Under the pieces are notes generated by a model, which was given only the letters and a program-made list of their open reading frames with translations, did no database searches and was not told the origin of the DNA. The position numbers and the translations under genes were made by a program. A stretch of 64,000 nucleotides of DNA from Primulina eburnea (Eukaryota > Streptophyta > Magnoliopsida > Lamiales > Gesneriaceae): NCBI RefSeq assembly GCF_022965805.1, contig NC_133101.1:12991054-13055053 (forward strand), written 5' to 3'. Position 1 is the first letter of the stretch, and every line of letters starts with the position of its first letter. This document shows positions 35,904 through 46,407 of the stretch, piece by piece.

Positions 35904-38285
35904 ATGGCGGAAGAACCCATTCAAGAAAATGAAGATGAAATTCAATCTCAACATGATCATGATAGACGAAGAACACTTAGAGATCACATGAATCCTACAC
36001 GTACTAGTGCACCTTCATGTCTAGTTTTTCCCCCTGATGCATCTCATTTCAATTTTAAGCCTGGTATTATCCAACTTTTACCCAACTTTCATGGCTTAGA
36101 TTCTGAAAATCCATACATGCATTTACGAGAATTTGAAGAAGTGTGCAACACATATAATGATCTAAATTGTAGCATGAACACCATTCGACTTAAGCTTTTT
36201 CCTTTTTCTTTAAAAGATAAAGCTAAAACTTGGCTACAAAATCTTAGATCGGGATCCATTCGAACTTGGGATGATTTGCAACAACAATTTTTGAAAAAGT
36301 TTTTTCCATCTCATAGAACAAATTCTTTCAAAAGGCAAATCATCACTTTCACTCAAAAACAAGGAGAAACTTTTTATCAGTGTTGGGATAGATACAAAGA
36401 ATTGCTTAATCTTTGTCCACATCATGGTTTTAAAATTTGGAGAGTTGTTTCTCAATTTTATGAAGGCTTAACACCTAAAGATAGGCAAATGGTTGAATTT
36501 ATGTGTAATGGAACATTTGAAGATAAAGATCCAAACGAGGCAATTGAGTATCTCGATTCATTAGCTGAAAATGCTCAAAATTGGGACACGATAGGTACAA
36601 TTGAACCATCAAACAAGATTCAATCTCCTACATCTGGTGGAGGTATGTACACTCTCAAAGATGAACATGATCTTCAAGCTAGATTTACCTCTTTGGCAAG
36701 AAAAGTTGAGGCACTTGAATTGAAAAAGAATGGTCAATTAAAATCTGTTCAAGAAATTGTGTGTCACATCTGTGATACAAGTGATCATTTTACAAAAGAT
36801 TGTCCCACTTTGCCCTCTTTTAAAGAATGTCTCCATGAACAAGCCAATGTTTTGAACAATTTCAAAAGGCCAAATTTTGAACCATTTTCTCAAAGTTACA
36901 ATCCAGGTTGGCGAAATCATCCAAATTTTAGTTGGAGGAATGATAATGCTGCACAATTTTCACAACCACATTTCCAAAATCAACAAAATTTTCAAAATTA
37001 TGCACCTTATGTTCCTCCACCTAAAAGAAATTTGGAAGATACATTGAATTCTTTCATTGCAAAGCAAGAGTCTATCAATACTCAAACTGCTCAAACAATG
37101 ACAGATTTGAAAGATACTCTTGCCAAATTTGCATCTGCACTTAATGTTCATGAAAAAGTTAAATTTCCTTCACAACCTCTGCCTAATCCCAAGGATCATC
37201 ATTCACAAACTGGAACTTCTGGAACTCAACCGATGGATCAGGTAAAATCTGTTATTACCCTTCGAAGTGGCAAGGTTGTGGAAAAATCCATTCTTGAACC
37301 TTGTGAAGATGATGATAAATCAACTCCAAAGGGTAAGGAAGTGGAACCCATAACTTGCGAAGAAGAGGTTCAACAGACAGTGTCACCACCATTCCCGCAT
37401 GCATTGAAAAATACAAAAAAATCAAATTTGAATTCTGATATATATGATATTTTTAAACAAGTAAAAGTTAATATTCCTTTATTAGATGCAATAAAACAGG
37501 TACCATCATATACCAAATTTTTGAAAGACTTGTGCACTGTGAAAAGAAAATTGAATGTGAAAAAGAAAGCATTTTTAGCCGAACAAGTAAGTGCAATCAT
37601 TCAAAATAATAATACTTTGAAATACAAAGACCCTGGTTGTCCTACTATTTCATGTATTATTGGAGAACGAAAGATTAAAAAAGCATTGCTTGATCTTGGA
37701 GCTAGTGTGAATTTACTTCCATATTCAGTTTATCAAGAACTCAATCTAGGCGAGTTTAAACCTACTTCGGTAACACTTTTACTTGCTGATAGATCTGTTA
37801 AAGTGCCAAGAGGTATGGTAGAAGACGTGTTGGTCCAAGTTGATAACTTTGTATATCCTGTCGATTTCATAGTTTTAGATACACAACCTATTGAAGCTTG
37901 TAATGCAATTCCTGTAATTCTGGGTCGTCCATTTTTAGCAACTTCTAATGCTCTTATAAATTGCAGGAATGGAATAATGAAGTTGTCATTTGGTAACATG
38001 ACCTTGGAGCTCAATGTTTTTAATCTTTGTAAGCAACCACATGACAAAGGAGATGAAAGTGAAGATGAAAATCTTATCGAAACTCTTGTGGAAGAAAACA
38101 TTCAAGAAGGGAGTACTCGTGATCAATTAGATATTTGTTCAATTGAAACTGTTAAAGAAAATATTGAAATGGATCTTGATGATTTTATCAGGTATCACTC
38201 GTTACCGGGATCAGAGAAAGAATTTGAGGCGAAATATGAGAACAAAGACGAACCACCCATATTGGAGTTAAAACCCTTGCCATAA
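35904..38285 (+). CDS. Athila-like gag-protease
   Basis: About 793 residues from the ATG at 35904 (MAEEPIQENEDEIQSQHDHD). The open frame extends back to 35799. Gag contains FPFSLKDKAKTWLQNL and ETFYQCWDRYKELLNLCPHHG. A CCHC knuckle (CHICDTSDHFTKDC) lies mid-protein. The protease has LLDLGASVNLLP and the flap-side ILGRPFL. The ORF ends at a single TAA, after which the same frame continues straight into reverse transcriptase. That stop may be a mutation or a translational control point. Confidence 0.88.
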   Translation: MAEEPIQENEDEIQSQHDHDRRRTLRDHMNPTRTSAPSCLVFPPDASHFNFKPGIIQLLPNFHGLDSENPYMHLREFEEVCNTYNDLNCSMNTIRLKLFPFSLKDKAKTWLQNLRSGSIRTWDDLQQQFLKKFFPSHRTNSFKRQIITFTQKQGETFYQCWDRYKELLNLCPHHGFKIWRVVSQFYEGLTPKDRQMVEFMCNGTFEDKDPNEAIEYLDSLAENAQNWDTIGTIEPSNKIQSPTSGGGMYTLKDEHDLQARFTSLARKVEALELKKNGQLKSVQEIVCHICDTSDHFTKDCPTLPSFKECLHEQANVLNNFKRPNFEPFSQSYNPGWRNHPNFSWRNDNAAQFSQPHFQNQQNFQNYAPYVPPPKRNLEDTLNSFIAKQESINTQTAQTMTDLKDTLAKFASALNVHEKVKFPSQPLPNPKDHHSQTGTSGTQPMDQVKSVITLRSGKVVEKSILEPCEDDDKSTPKGKEVEPITCEEEVQQTVSPPFPHALKNTKKSNLNSDIYDIFKQVKVNIPLLDAIKQVPSYTKFLKDLCTVKRKLNVKKKAFLAEQVSAIIQNNNTLKYKDPGCPTISCIIGERKIKKALLDLGASVNLLPYSVYQELNLGEFKPTSVTLLLADRSVKVPRGMVEDVLVQVDNFVYPVDFIVLDTQPIEACNAIPVILGRPFLATSNALINCRNGIMKLSFGNMTLELNVFNLCKQPHDKGDESEDENLIETLVEENIQEGSTRDQLDICSIETVKENIEMDLDDFIRYHSLPGSEKEFEAKYENKDEPPILELKPLP

Positions 38286-41101
38286 GAATTGAAGTATGCA
38301 TTTCTTGGAGAAGATGAAACATATCCGGTGGTAATTTCTTCCAAACTAGAAAGTGATCAAGAAGGTAAATTAGTTGAAATGCTTAAAAGACATAAAAATG
38401 CAATTGGTTGGACACTAAAAGATCTTAAGGGCATTAATCCACTAATTTGCACTCACAAAATTCACTTAGAAGAAAATGCAAAAACCTCTCAACAACCACA
38501 AAGGAGATTAAATCCACACATGAAAGATGTTGTGAAAACTGAAGTTCTCAAACTACTTGATGTTGGGATTATCTACCCTATTTCTGATAGTAAGTGGGTA
38601 AGCCCAACACAAGTAGTTCCAAAAAAATCTGGCATCACAGTGATAAAAAATGAAAAAGGTGAATTGTTAACAAGTCGAGTCCCATCTAGTTGGCGGATGT
38701 GTATTGATTATAGAAAATTAAATGACGCCACTAGAAAAGATCATTTTCCATTACCATTTTTGGATCAAATTTTAGAAAGAGTAGCAGGTCATCCATACTA
38801 CTGTTTTCTTGATGGATATTCAGGTTATTATCAAATTCCCATTGCACTCGAAGATCAAGAAAAAACTACATTCACATGTCCTTTTGGAACATTTGCATTT
38901 AGAAGGATGCCATTTGGATTATGCAATGCCCCTGCAACATTTCAAAGATGTATGCTAAGCATTTTTTGCGACATGGTTGAAAATTGTTTGGAAATTTTCA
39001 TGGATGATTTAACTGTCTTTGGGGATACATTTGATAATTGTCTTGAAAATTTGGAAAAAGTTTTAAAAAGATGCGAGGAAAAAGGTCTTATTTTAAATTG
39101 GGAAAAATGTCATTACATGATTACTTCTGGAATTGTTTTGGGACATGTCGTGTCATCTCATGGAATTGAAGTTGATAAAGCAAAAGTTGATGTCATTGCC
39201 AATTTATCTCCTCCAAAAACCATTAAAGAAATTCGCTCATTTTTGGGACATGCTGGATTTTATAGGAGGTTTATAAAGGACTTTAGTTTAATCTCTAAAC
39301 CTATTTGTGACCTCTTAACAAAAGACACTGCATTTGAGTGGACTCAAGAATGTCAAAATGCTTTTGATAAAATCATTCGACATTTAACATCAGCTCCTAT
39401 CATGCAACCTCCTGATTGGTCTTTACCATTTGAAATCATGTGTGACGCGAGTGATTATGCAGTCGGTGCAGTATTGGGTCAAAGAAGAAATGGTAAGCCT
39501 TATGTGATATATTATGCAAGTAGAACTTTAAACAATGCTCAAATGAATTACTCCACAACTGAAAAAGAACTACTTGCAGTAATATTTGCATTAGATAAAT
39601 TTCGTTCTTATTTGATTGGATCAAAAACTATTGTGTTTACTGATCATTCTGCTATTAGATATTTGTTGACCAAACAGGATGCAAAGCCACGACTGATACG
39701 ATGGATTTTGTTGCTCCAAGAATTTGACATTCTGATCAAAGATAAAAAAAGAACCGAGAATGTCGTAGCCGATCATTTATCGAGACTAGTAACAGGATCA
39801 TCTTGTGAAATGACACCAATTAACGATAATTTTCCTGATGAACATCTATTTTCAGTTACTACTACACCTTGCTTTGCTAACATAGTAAATTTTCTTGTGA
39901 CAGGAAAAATGCCACCGCAATGGAGTTCTCAAGATAAAAGAAAATTTTTGAATGAGGTAAAAAACTTTTATTGGGATGATCCGTATCTGTTCAAGTATTG
40001 TCCGGATCAAATTTTTCGACGTTGCATACCCGACAATGAGGTAAGTAGTGTCATTAAATTTTGTCATTCAGAAGCATGCGGAGGACATTTTTCTTCTAAG
40101 AAAACGGCTATAAAAATCTTGCAGTGTGGATTTTATTGGCCCACTTTGTTTAAAGACACCCACGAAATCTGCAAGATCTGTGAAAATTGTCAAAAATTGG
40201 GTGCGATTTCAAAAAGAAACATGATGCCTTTGAATCCTATCATTGAAATTGAAATCTTTGACTGTTGGGGAATTGATTTTATGGGACCTTTTCCACCGTC
40301 GTTTGGATACTTGTATATTTTAGTTGCAGTTGATTATGTTTCCAAATGGATAGAGGCAATTCATGTCGAACAAATGATCATAAAATCGTCATCAAATTTT
40401 TAAAAGAAAATATTTTTAGTAGATTTGGAATTCCTCGAGCCATGATAAGTGATGGGGGAACTCACTTTGTTAATAAACCATTTTCTTCATTAATGAAAAA
40501 ATATGGTATTACTCATAAAGTAACTACCCCTTATCATCCTCAAACAAATGGACAAGTTGAATTAGCTAATAGGGAGATAAAGCAAATTTTGGAAAAAACT
40601 GTTAACTCTAATAGAAAAGATTGATCTCTGCGACTTAATGATGTACTTTGGGCATATCAAACAGCTTTTAAAACATCATTGAATATGTCTCCCTATAAGT
40701 TGGTTTATGGAAAACATTGTCATTTGCCTGTGGAATTGGAACATAAAGCTTATTGGGCGATCAAAACTTTAAATTCAAGCATGGATGATGCAAACAAATT
40801 GCGTAAATTGCAACTTAATGAACTTGATGAACTCAGAAATGATGCGTATGAGAATTCAAGGATTTATAAAGCAAAAATCAAATCATTTCATGATAAAACA
40901 ATTCTTAGAAAATATTTTGAGATTGGTAAAAAAGTTTTGCTTTATAATTCTCGACTTCACATATTCCCAGGAAAATTACGATCAAGATGGACATGCCCAT
41001 ATGTTGTAAAACATGTGTATCCTTATAGAGCTGTGGATATTGAAAATCCTAAAAATGGTGATATTTTTAAAGTAAATGGACAAAGGCTTAAACCATTTTA
41101 G
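38286..41101 (+). pseudogene. Athila-like pol (RT-RNase H-integrase), broken
   Basis: In frame with gag-protease until a frameshift near 40365-40385. A TGA at 40622-40624 then replaces an expected sense codon inside integrase. Reverse transcriptase has [16 protein letters not shown]-type [12 protein letters not shown] and FMDDLTVFG. RNase H has [14 protein letters not shown] and [11 protein letters not shown]. Integrase has the zinc finger ([11 protein letters not shown]...CKICENCQK), [10 protein letters not shown] and [16 protein letters not shown]. Ends near 41101 with NGQRLKPF. The enzymes cannot be made as one protein from this copy. Confidence 0.88.
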
Positions 41102-41325
41102 AAAATGAAATCTTTCAAGAAGAGTTTATTTCCCTTTCTGATCCTTGATTTTTGTTTGTGTTGCATTTAATTTTGTTTGTTTTTATTTCAGGTTTTCTTA
41201 ATCTTTTTATTTTCCCGGTTAAATGGCGGATAACGGTACTCCGTGACTCTCATAGTCGGTTAAATCAGTTTCCCACAATTGCTGATACAAAATAAAAAAA
41301 AAAAATCATTTCTTTTCTTTTCAAA

Positions 41326-41805
41326 ATGGATGAAATTCTCTCAAAAATTTGTAAATATTTTCCCTCTGTTTCTGAAAATGTTCTAAGAAAAATTTATGCA
41401 GGAAGGTGTGAAAGATTGAGATTGCTAATGCAAAAAGGAATTCCAGAAGATATTCGTCTTGTAATTGAAGCTAAGGTCCGATTAGGAGGAGAAGTTCCAC
41501 AATCATTGCTCATTCGGTATTTGCCTGGATTAGGAAAAAGCACTTATGCGAAAAAACGAAGGGCCAAAAGTTTAGGGGTTTGTCATAAGTGTGCAAGATG
41601 GACTTGTGACAAACGATGCAGATCTTTGGGATGTGTTTCCAATAACAGAGAAGATAAAATTGATTTCATTAAGAATGAGCTGAGTAAGGAGTCTTTAGAT
41701 AACATCTTATTGACTCTTGAGACGCATTCTAGTGGACATGTGCATATTGAACTTCTCCGTTTATGGAAACAATTCCAAGATGAGCGTCATAGTCTTGGAA
41801 TCTGA
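41326..41805 (+). CDS. Cysteine-rich basic protein resembling carlavirus NABP
   Basis: An intact 159-residue ORF between integrase and the LOG ORF. Residues 71-82 form an Arg/Lys-rich patch (KSTYAKKRRAKS) that could be a nuclear or nucleolar signal. Directly after it come cysteines at 86, 89, 94, 98 and 103 (CHKCARWTCDKRC), a putative zinc finger, and then a short VSNNREDKIDFI stretch. The order of tyrosine-basic patch, CxxC finger, further cysteines and FI motif resembles the nucleic-acid-binding cysteine-rich proteins at the 3' end of carlavirus genomes. Members of that family act in silencing suppression and host gene regulation. Homology is my pattern judgement and has not been searched. 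It may instead be an unrelated zinc-finger accessory protein. An acceptor-like TTTTATTTCAG lies at 41181-41191. Confidence 0.5.
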   Translation: MDEILSKICKYFPSVSENVLRKIYAGRCERLRLLMQKGIPEDIRLVIEAKVRLGGEVPQSLLIRYLPGLGKSTYAKKRRAKSLGVCHKCARWTCDKRCRSLGCVSNNREDKIDFIKNELSKESLDNILLTLETHSSGHVHIELLRLWKQFQDERHSLGI

Positions 41806-42024
41806 CTAAAAAAGACCCTGTTTGCCAATTTATAAGAAAATTGGATGGGAAGCATATCCTCGACTCATAGAAGGCGTTGAAGCCTGTTTCTGGACGTAAA
41901 ACCAGAGGAAAATTGTGAGCCACAATCACACTACTGTTTATATGCATGTGTGTCATTATTTTTTTTACTATTTATTTTGTTTACAGCTGTGACCCATAGT
42001 TTTGTCATGATAACATATTACCCC

Positions 42025-42059
42025 TATAAAATCTCTCATCTTTCTCTCTATTTTCGCAG
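42025..42059 (+). promoter_or_regulatory. TATA-like motif and splice-acceptor-like tract before LOG ORF
   Basis: TATAAAAT at 42025-42032 is followed by a pyrimidine-rich run ending TTTTCGCAG at 42051-42059, 24 bases before the ATG. Either an internal promoter or an acceptor for a spliced sub-genomic mRNA could express the downstream ORF. Both remain inference. Confidence 0.45.
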
Positions 42060-42082
42060 ACCTAAAAAAAGAAAGTAAAAAC

Positions 42083-42721
42083 ATGGCTGGATCCTCTGCA
42101 CAAACATTGAAAAATATTTGTGTATTTTGTGGGTCGAGTTCTGGAAAAAATGAAGTATTTGTAGAAGCAGCGAATAACCTTGGAAAGATATTGGCTGAGA
42201 GAAAAATTCACTTGGTATATGGGGGAGGTAATATTGGGTTAATGGGATCTGTTTCAACATCTGCTCATCTTGGAGGTAGTCAGGTTTTGGGTATTATTCC
42301 TACAGCTTTAGCTGAAGGAAATATTACAGGTGTTACGATTGGAGAGGAATTAAAAGTTTCTTCTATGTATGAAAGAATCACTCAAATGATTGAAAATTCT
42401 GATGCTTTTATCGCACTACCAGGTGGTTTTGGTACATTAGAAGAAATTTTTCACACTGTTTCTTGGGCACAACTTAATATCCATAATAAACCTGTGGGCT
42501 TGTTGAATATCAATAATTATTATGACAGTTTGTTGACATTTCTTGATAAAGCTGTGGAACAGAATTTCATTTCAGAAAATTCACGACAGATTCTCATCTG
42601 TGTCTCGACTGCCGACCAATTAATTGATGATTTGGAATCTTTTGTTCATATTCCTGATCCGATGATAACAAAGATCAATTGGTCGCAATCAAGCAGTAAG
42701 AAAAGGAAGTTGGATCATTGA
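42083..42721 (+). CDS. LOG-type cytokinin riboside 5'-monophosphate phosphoribohydrolase in a retrotransposon
   Basis: An intact, intronless 212-residue ORF of normal LOG length. It has the nucleotide-binding-like start ICVFCGSSSGKN (residues 12-23), LVYGGGNIGLMG (44-55), Arg98 in the MYERI segment and the family signature PGGFGTLEE at 113-121 with Glu121. These correspond to the catalytic Arg and Glu of LOG enzymes, which release active cytokinin bases from their nucleotides. The usual MHxRK is changed to MYERI, so activity is not assured. The C-terminus ends SSSKKRKLDH, a possible nuclear signal absent from typical cytosolic LOGs. Host LOG genes normally have several introns, so capture through cDNA is likely. 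The frame is open although the neighbouring pol is dead. Confidence 0.85.
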   Translation: MAGSSAQTLKNICVFCGSSSGKNEVFVEAANNLGKILAERKIHLVYGGGNIGLMGSVSTSAHLGGSQVLGIIPTALAEGNITGVTIGEELKVSSMYERITQMIENSDAFIALPGGFGTLEEIFHTVSWAQLNIHNKPVGLLNINNYYDSLLTFLDKAVEQNFISENSRQILICVSTADQLIDDLESFVHIPDPMITKINWSQSSSKKRKLDH

Positions 42722-42918
42722 TTCAAAAGTCGTGGATTGGTTTGCGTTTGTTTCAGTTTGTTATCTTCAATAAAATTCCAGGTGATATCTCTTTCATTAT
42801 GTACTCTTTATTAATAGCTATTTTGACATTAGGGACAATGTCATATTCTGATTGGGGGAGAACAAATTTATATATAAAAAAAAAAATTAAAATAAAAAAA
42901 AATTAAAAAAATAAAAAT

Positions 42919-42969
<51 letters not shown>

Positions 42970-43906
42970 CTAAAATAAAATCATGTTTATTGTTTGTATC
43001 TTAGTAATTTTTGCAAAAATATCATACATTACATGTTTGAAAGATTTAAATTAGAATATGCATTAATCTATTTAAGAATGTTTAATTTTTATTTGAAAAA
43101 ATAGTCAATTTTAATATTCTGATCAATATAAAAATATGATTTATGAAATCTTTTTGAGTGATTAACCATTGTGATAAAATCAGGTATTAAAGTATATGGC
43201 CCAAGATATACCTTATAAGAGTGCCTAAAATTTTAAACTCACACATATTTTGTGAGTGAGTGGAGAGGATTGAGAAAACAGCTTTCGAGCCTTTATTGAT
43301 CATGAGAGAGACTATCTATTGTTTAGATCTTGAGTTCTTATTTTGAAAAAAAAAATTGATATTTCCTGAAAAAAAAAAAGAAAAAAAAGAAAAAATACAA
43401 AAAGAAAGATATTGAAGATCTATGTTATATGCTACGACCCATATATCTCTCATAAAAAAAAGAGAGAAATTTATTGTACAAATTAAATAAATATGTGGTC
43501 AAGAAGCATAAATTTAGTCTGATTCCGTGATGTTATGAAAAAAAAAATATCAGGAAAAAAATATATAATAAGAACAACTAGATTTTGAATCAATGGATTT
43601 TCTATCTTTTGATTAGTTTGGCTCGTTTGTCTGTCTGCATTTTGTAAACCATTTTCCTGAGCATTTATCTGTATTCCAACTCCATGAGAGAAATCGTTCC
43701 CATAAATTGAAACATTTATTAACCTGTGAGGATATGGAGTTGAGACTCTTACTAGGAATTTCTGAAGGCCATGTACATTTAACTACCTGAAAATAAGTTT
43801 TGAATTGATCATCTCAGATTATTTCATAAATTATAATTATAATGATCTTGATATAACTTTGACAGTTTTCAAATTTAATTTAAACACTTGGATAGTTCCA
43901 AAAACT
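42722..43906 (+). other. Non-coding 3' internal region of Athila-like element
   Basis: Contains AATAAAATT (42769) and the Athila-type motif GGGACAATG...GATTGGGGGAG at 42831-42861, a likely internal polypurine tract. A (TA)n run at 42922-42965 and several A/G-rich low-complexity tracts (43340-43400) follow. No credible gene. It ends in CCAAAAACT (43898-43906), the reverse complement of the nine bases after the left LTR. Confidence 0.65.
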
Positions 43907-45480
43907 TGTTGCGACTTTGATTGTTGCACTCCCAAGAGCAGGTTGTCCACACAAGTAGTATAATTCGGTGAGTCCGAATATCGTATCCACAGGGAAGCTA
44001 AGGTAATTACAAGTCCACTACAATATCTTTTTGTTTTTGTTTTTTTATTAATTTTAATTGTTTGAATCTTTAATGGGTAAATTTTAATTGTTCAAATTTT
44101 AATTTAAGTAGTTGAGATTAAAGGATTCACTCTTGGTATTTTAATAAAGTTAACATTAACGAACAATATTGAAATCCACTTAATAAAATGGTTCCAATAT
44201 ATTAAATAATCATATTTATATTATGTTATAAATTATTATCTTATAAGTATATAATATATACCAAAACTTATAAATGTGGTCAAGTATTTATTGTGCTATA
44301 TATATTTGTAAACACTAAATCAAGGTTCCCACTTTAAATGGTTGGTAATACCAAACTAACATTTAAATGGTACCAATAAATTATTACTATGATATATTCA
44401 TATATAATAAATCAAGGAATCCAAGTTAAATGGTTGGTAAAACCAAACTAACATTTAAATAGTTCCAAGAATTTAATATTATAATATATTTATATATAAT
44501 AAATCAAGGCATCCACTTTAAATGGTTGGTAATACCAAACTAACATTTAAATGGTTCCAAGAATTTAGTGTAACATATAGCAACAATAAATCAAAACTCC
44601 CACTTAAAAGTAGGGTATAAAAATGCTTAAAGAAATAAATATAACATAAACAATAAATAATGATTAAATAATATAAAACATAGATTCTTACCTTTTAATA
44701 ACCTTATTATCATGCCAAGAGTTTCACCTTATCATCTCAACTTTAGGAAGTTAGCTATTCATTATTCAAAGTGTAAAACTTTGAATATGAAATTAACATG
44801 CTAATTATATTTAAATGAAGAAATAAAAGAAAAATATAGAGAGAAATATTATGAACTCAAAGGTTTGTTCATAGAATGAGGGATATCCCAATACATTACA
44901 ATGCACCCCTATTTATAGCCAAATTTGGGGAGACAACCACAAATAAAATATTATTTTTTACACATAAGTCTTCATTGGTGTTCCAAGAAATTAATATTAT
45001 ATTGCACATCACTTTTGACAAGCATCTTCTCCGAATTTTCTTCTTCACATAAAATGAAACATGTGGATAATTGAGTTGTCTAGTTTGTGGTATTTTTTTC
45101 AGAATATTTGACCAAGTAGTTTGAGAGATATGGTCAAAATACTAGAGCATGGTAAAAACTCCCACTCCTTCGGTAACTTTAATTGTTGCTTAATTTGATC
45201 CCAATTGTGAGAGGATTTTTATCTCATGCTTGCCACCAATATTGTAGATATTAACATCAACTTTCTACAGGTCCAAGAATCATCTTAATCCCATTTGCAA
45301 CGCCAAGGTTATTCTTGTTTTATCGAACCTGTAAAAATAGTAAAAACTTATAATTACACAACAACTTATATTTTATACAATTTATTATAAAACATATAAT
45401 ATTTAAACATTTAATAAAACAAAAACTATATATTTATATTATAAAACATTTAATTAATATACAATTTTTTATCTTTATCA
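43907..45480 (-). repeat. Right LTR of Athila-like element, inverted
   Basis: 1574 bp. Read on the minus strand it runs TGATAAAG to CGCAACA like the left LTR. The arms plus the extra nine bases make an inverted repeat of about 1.58 kb around an 8.2-kb loop. Confidence 0.92.
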
Positions 45481-45551
45481 CACTCCCCAACCAGCTTATT
45501 GCTAGTCCCTAGCAATTTAAGCGTTAATAGCAACAGAAAACATATTGATTA
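45481..45551 (-). other. Flipped internal stub with polypurine tract
   Basis: The minus-strand reading ends GCTGGTTGGGGAGTG directly before the LTR start TGATAAAG. This is the polypurine tract of the 3' end, now lying outside the LTR and next to the target duplication. Confidence 0.75.
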
Positions 45552-46407
45552 GATTGCTTGGTCTCACCCAGTCTACATACATTGATACCATCCTGAAGCG
45601 GTTCTGGATGGATGAGTCCAAGAGAGGACATCTACCAATGTGTCATGGCGTGTCCCTATCCAAGTCTATGTCTCCCAAGACTAATGCAGAGATAGCGGCG
45701 ATGACAAGCATTCCTTATGCATCTGCGATTGGTAGCATCATGTATGGGATGATATCTACACGTCCTGACGTGGCTTTTGCACTAAGTGTAGTGAGTAGAT
45801 ATCAATCCAACCCTGGTCTTACACACTGGAAAGCTGTGAAAGACATCCTCAAGTATTTGAGAAGGACCAATAAATTGTTTTTGGTCTATGGGGGTGGAGA
45901 ACTGAAGTTGGAAGGCTATACCGACTCTAGCTTCCAAAGCGATATTGATGACTCAAAGTCAACCTTTGGATTCATATTCATGCTCAATGGTGCTGCTGTC
46001 TCTTGGAAGAGTTCCAAGCAAGACAGTACAACGGATTCCACCACTGAGGTAGAATACATTGCTGCATCAGCTGCAGCAAAGGAGGCTGTTTGGATAAGGA
46101 ATTTCGTCAAAGAGTTGGGCGTCATTCCTAATGGAGTTGCTCCTGTCCCGGTGTTTTGTGACAACACGGGAGCCATTGCTCAAGCAAAGGAGCCGAGGTC
46201 TCATCAGAAGTCCAAACACGTATTGAGAAAGTACCACATCCTCAGAGAGATCGTAGAAAGAAGAGATGTCATGATTGACAAAGTCGACTCCGCAGATAAT
46301 GTTGCTGATCCGCTAACTAAGCCTTTACCTAGACCATTGTTCGAGAAGCATCGCGAATCGATGGGTTTGAATCATATGGGTAGTTGGCTCTAGTGCAAGT
46401 GGGAGAT

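Larger units (their letters stand above)
34150..45551 (+). mobile_element. Athila-like Ty3 element with inverted LTRs and two cargo ORFs
   Basis: The target duplication GATTG is at 34145-34149 and 45552-45556. From the left come a plus-strand LTR, a tRNA-Asp primer site, gag-protease, reverse transcriptase-RNase H-integrase, a cysteine-rich ORF, a LOG-type ORF and a non-coding tail. The right LTR is present as its reverse complement, followed by 71 bases that on the minus strand contain the polypurine tract. In the usual structure the LTRs are direct repeats. Here the 3' segment (polypurine tract plus LTR) appears flipped in place. Athila assignment rests on the primer, on FHGLDSENPYMHLREFEE in gag and on the LGAS protease form. 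Confidence 0.88.
32223..46393 (+). pseudogene. Copia pol (integrase-RT-RNase H), split by Athila-like element
   Basis: Segments 32223-34149 and 45557-46393. A further stop lies at 32388-32390. The integrase core has HTDVCGP, RSDRGGEY and NGVSEHRNRT. Reverse transcriptase has FLNGDI and YVDDILLIGND. The frame is broken at LGIQIYRDRSKG by the insertion with target duplication GATTG. It resumes at LGLTQSTYIDTIL and runs through RNase H, with VEYIAASAAAKEA and ADPLTKPLPR near the end. Catalytic motifs are recognisable but the gene is dead. Confidence 0.88.

Noticed and set aside
42922..42965. (TA)n run as an origin or attachment site
   Set aside because: A simple microsatellite in AT-rich retroelement sequence. 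Nothing else supports a replication or integration role.
34150..45480. Foldback (inverted-repeat) DNA transposon
   Set aside because: The arms are LTRs with a primer site and polypurine tract, and the loop encodes gag-pol. An altered retrotransposon explains it better.
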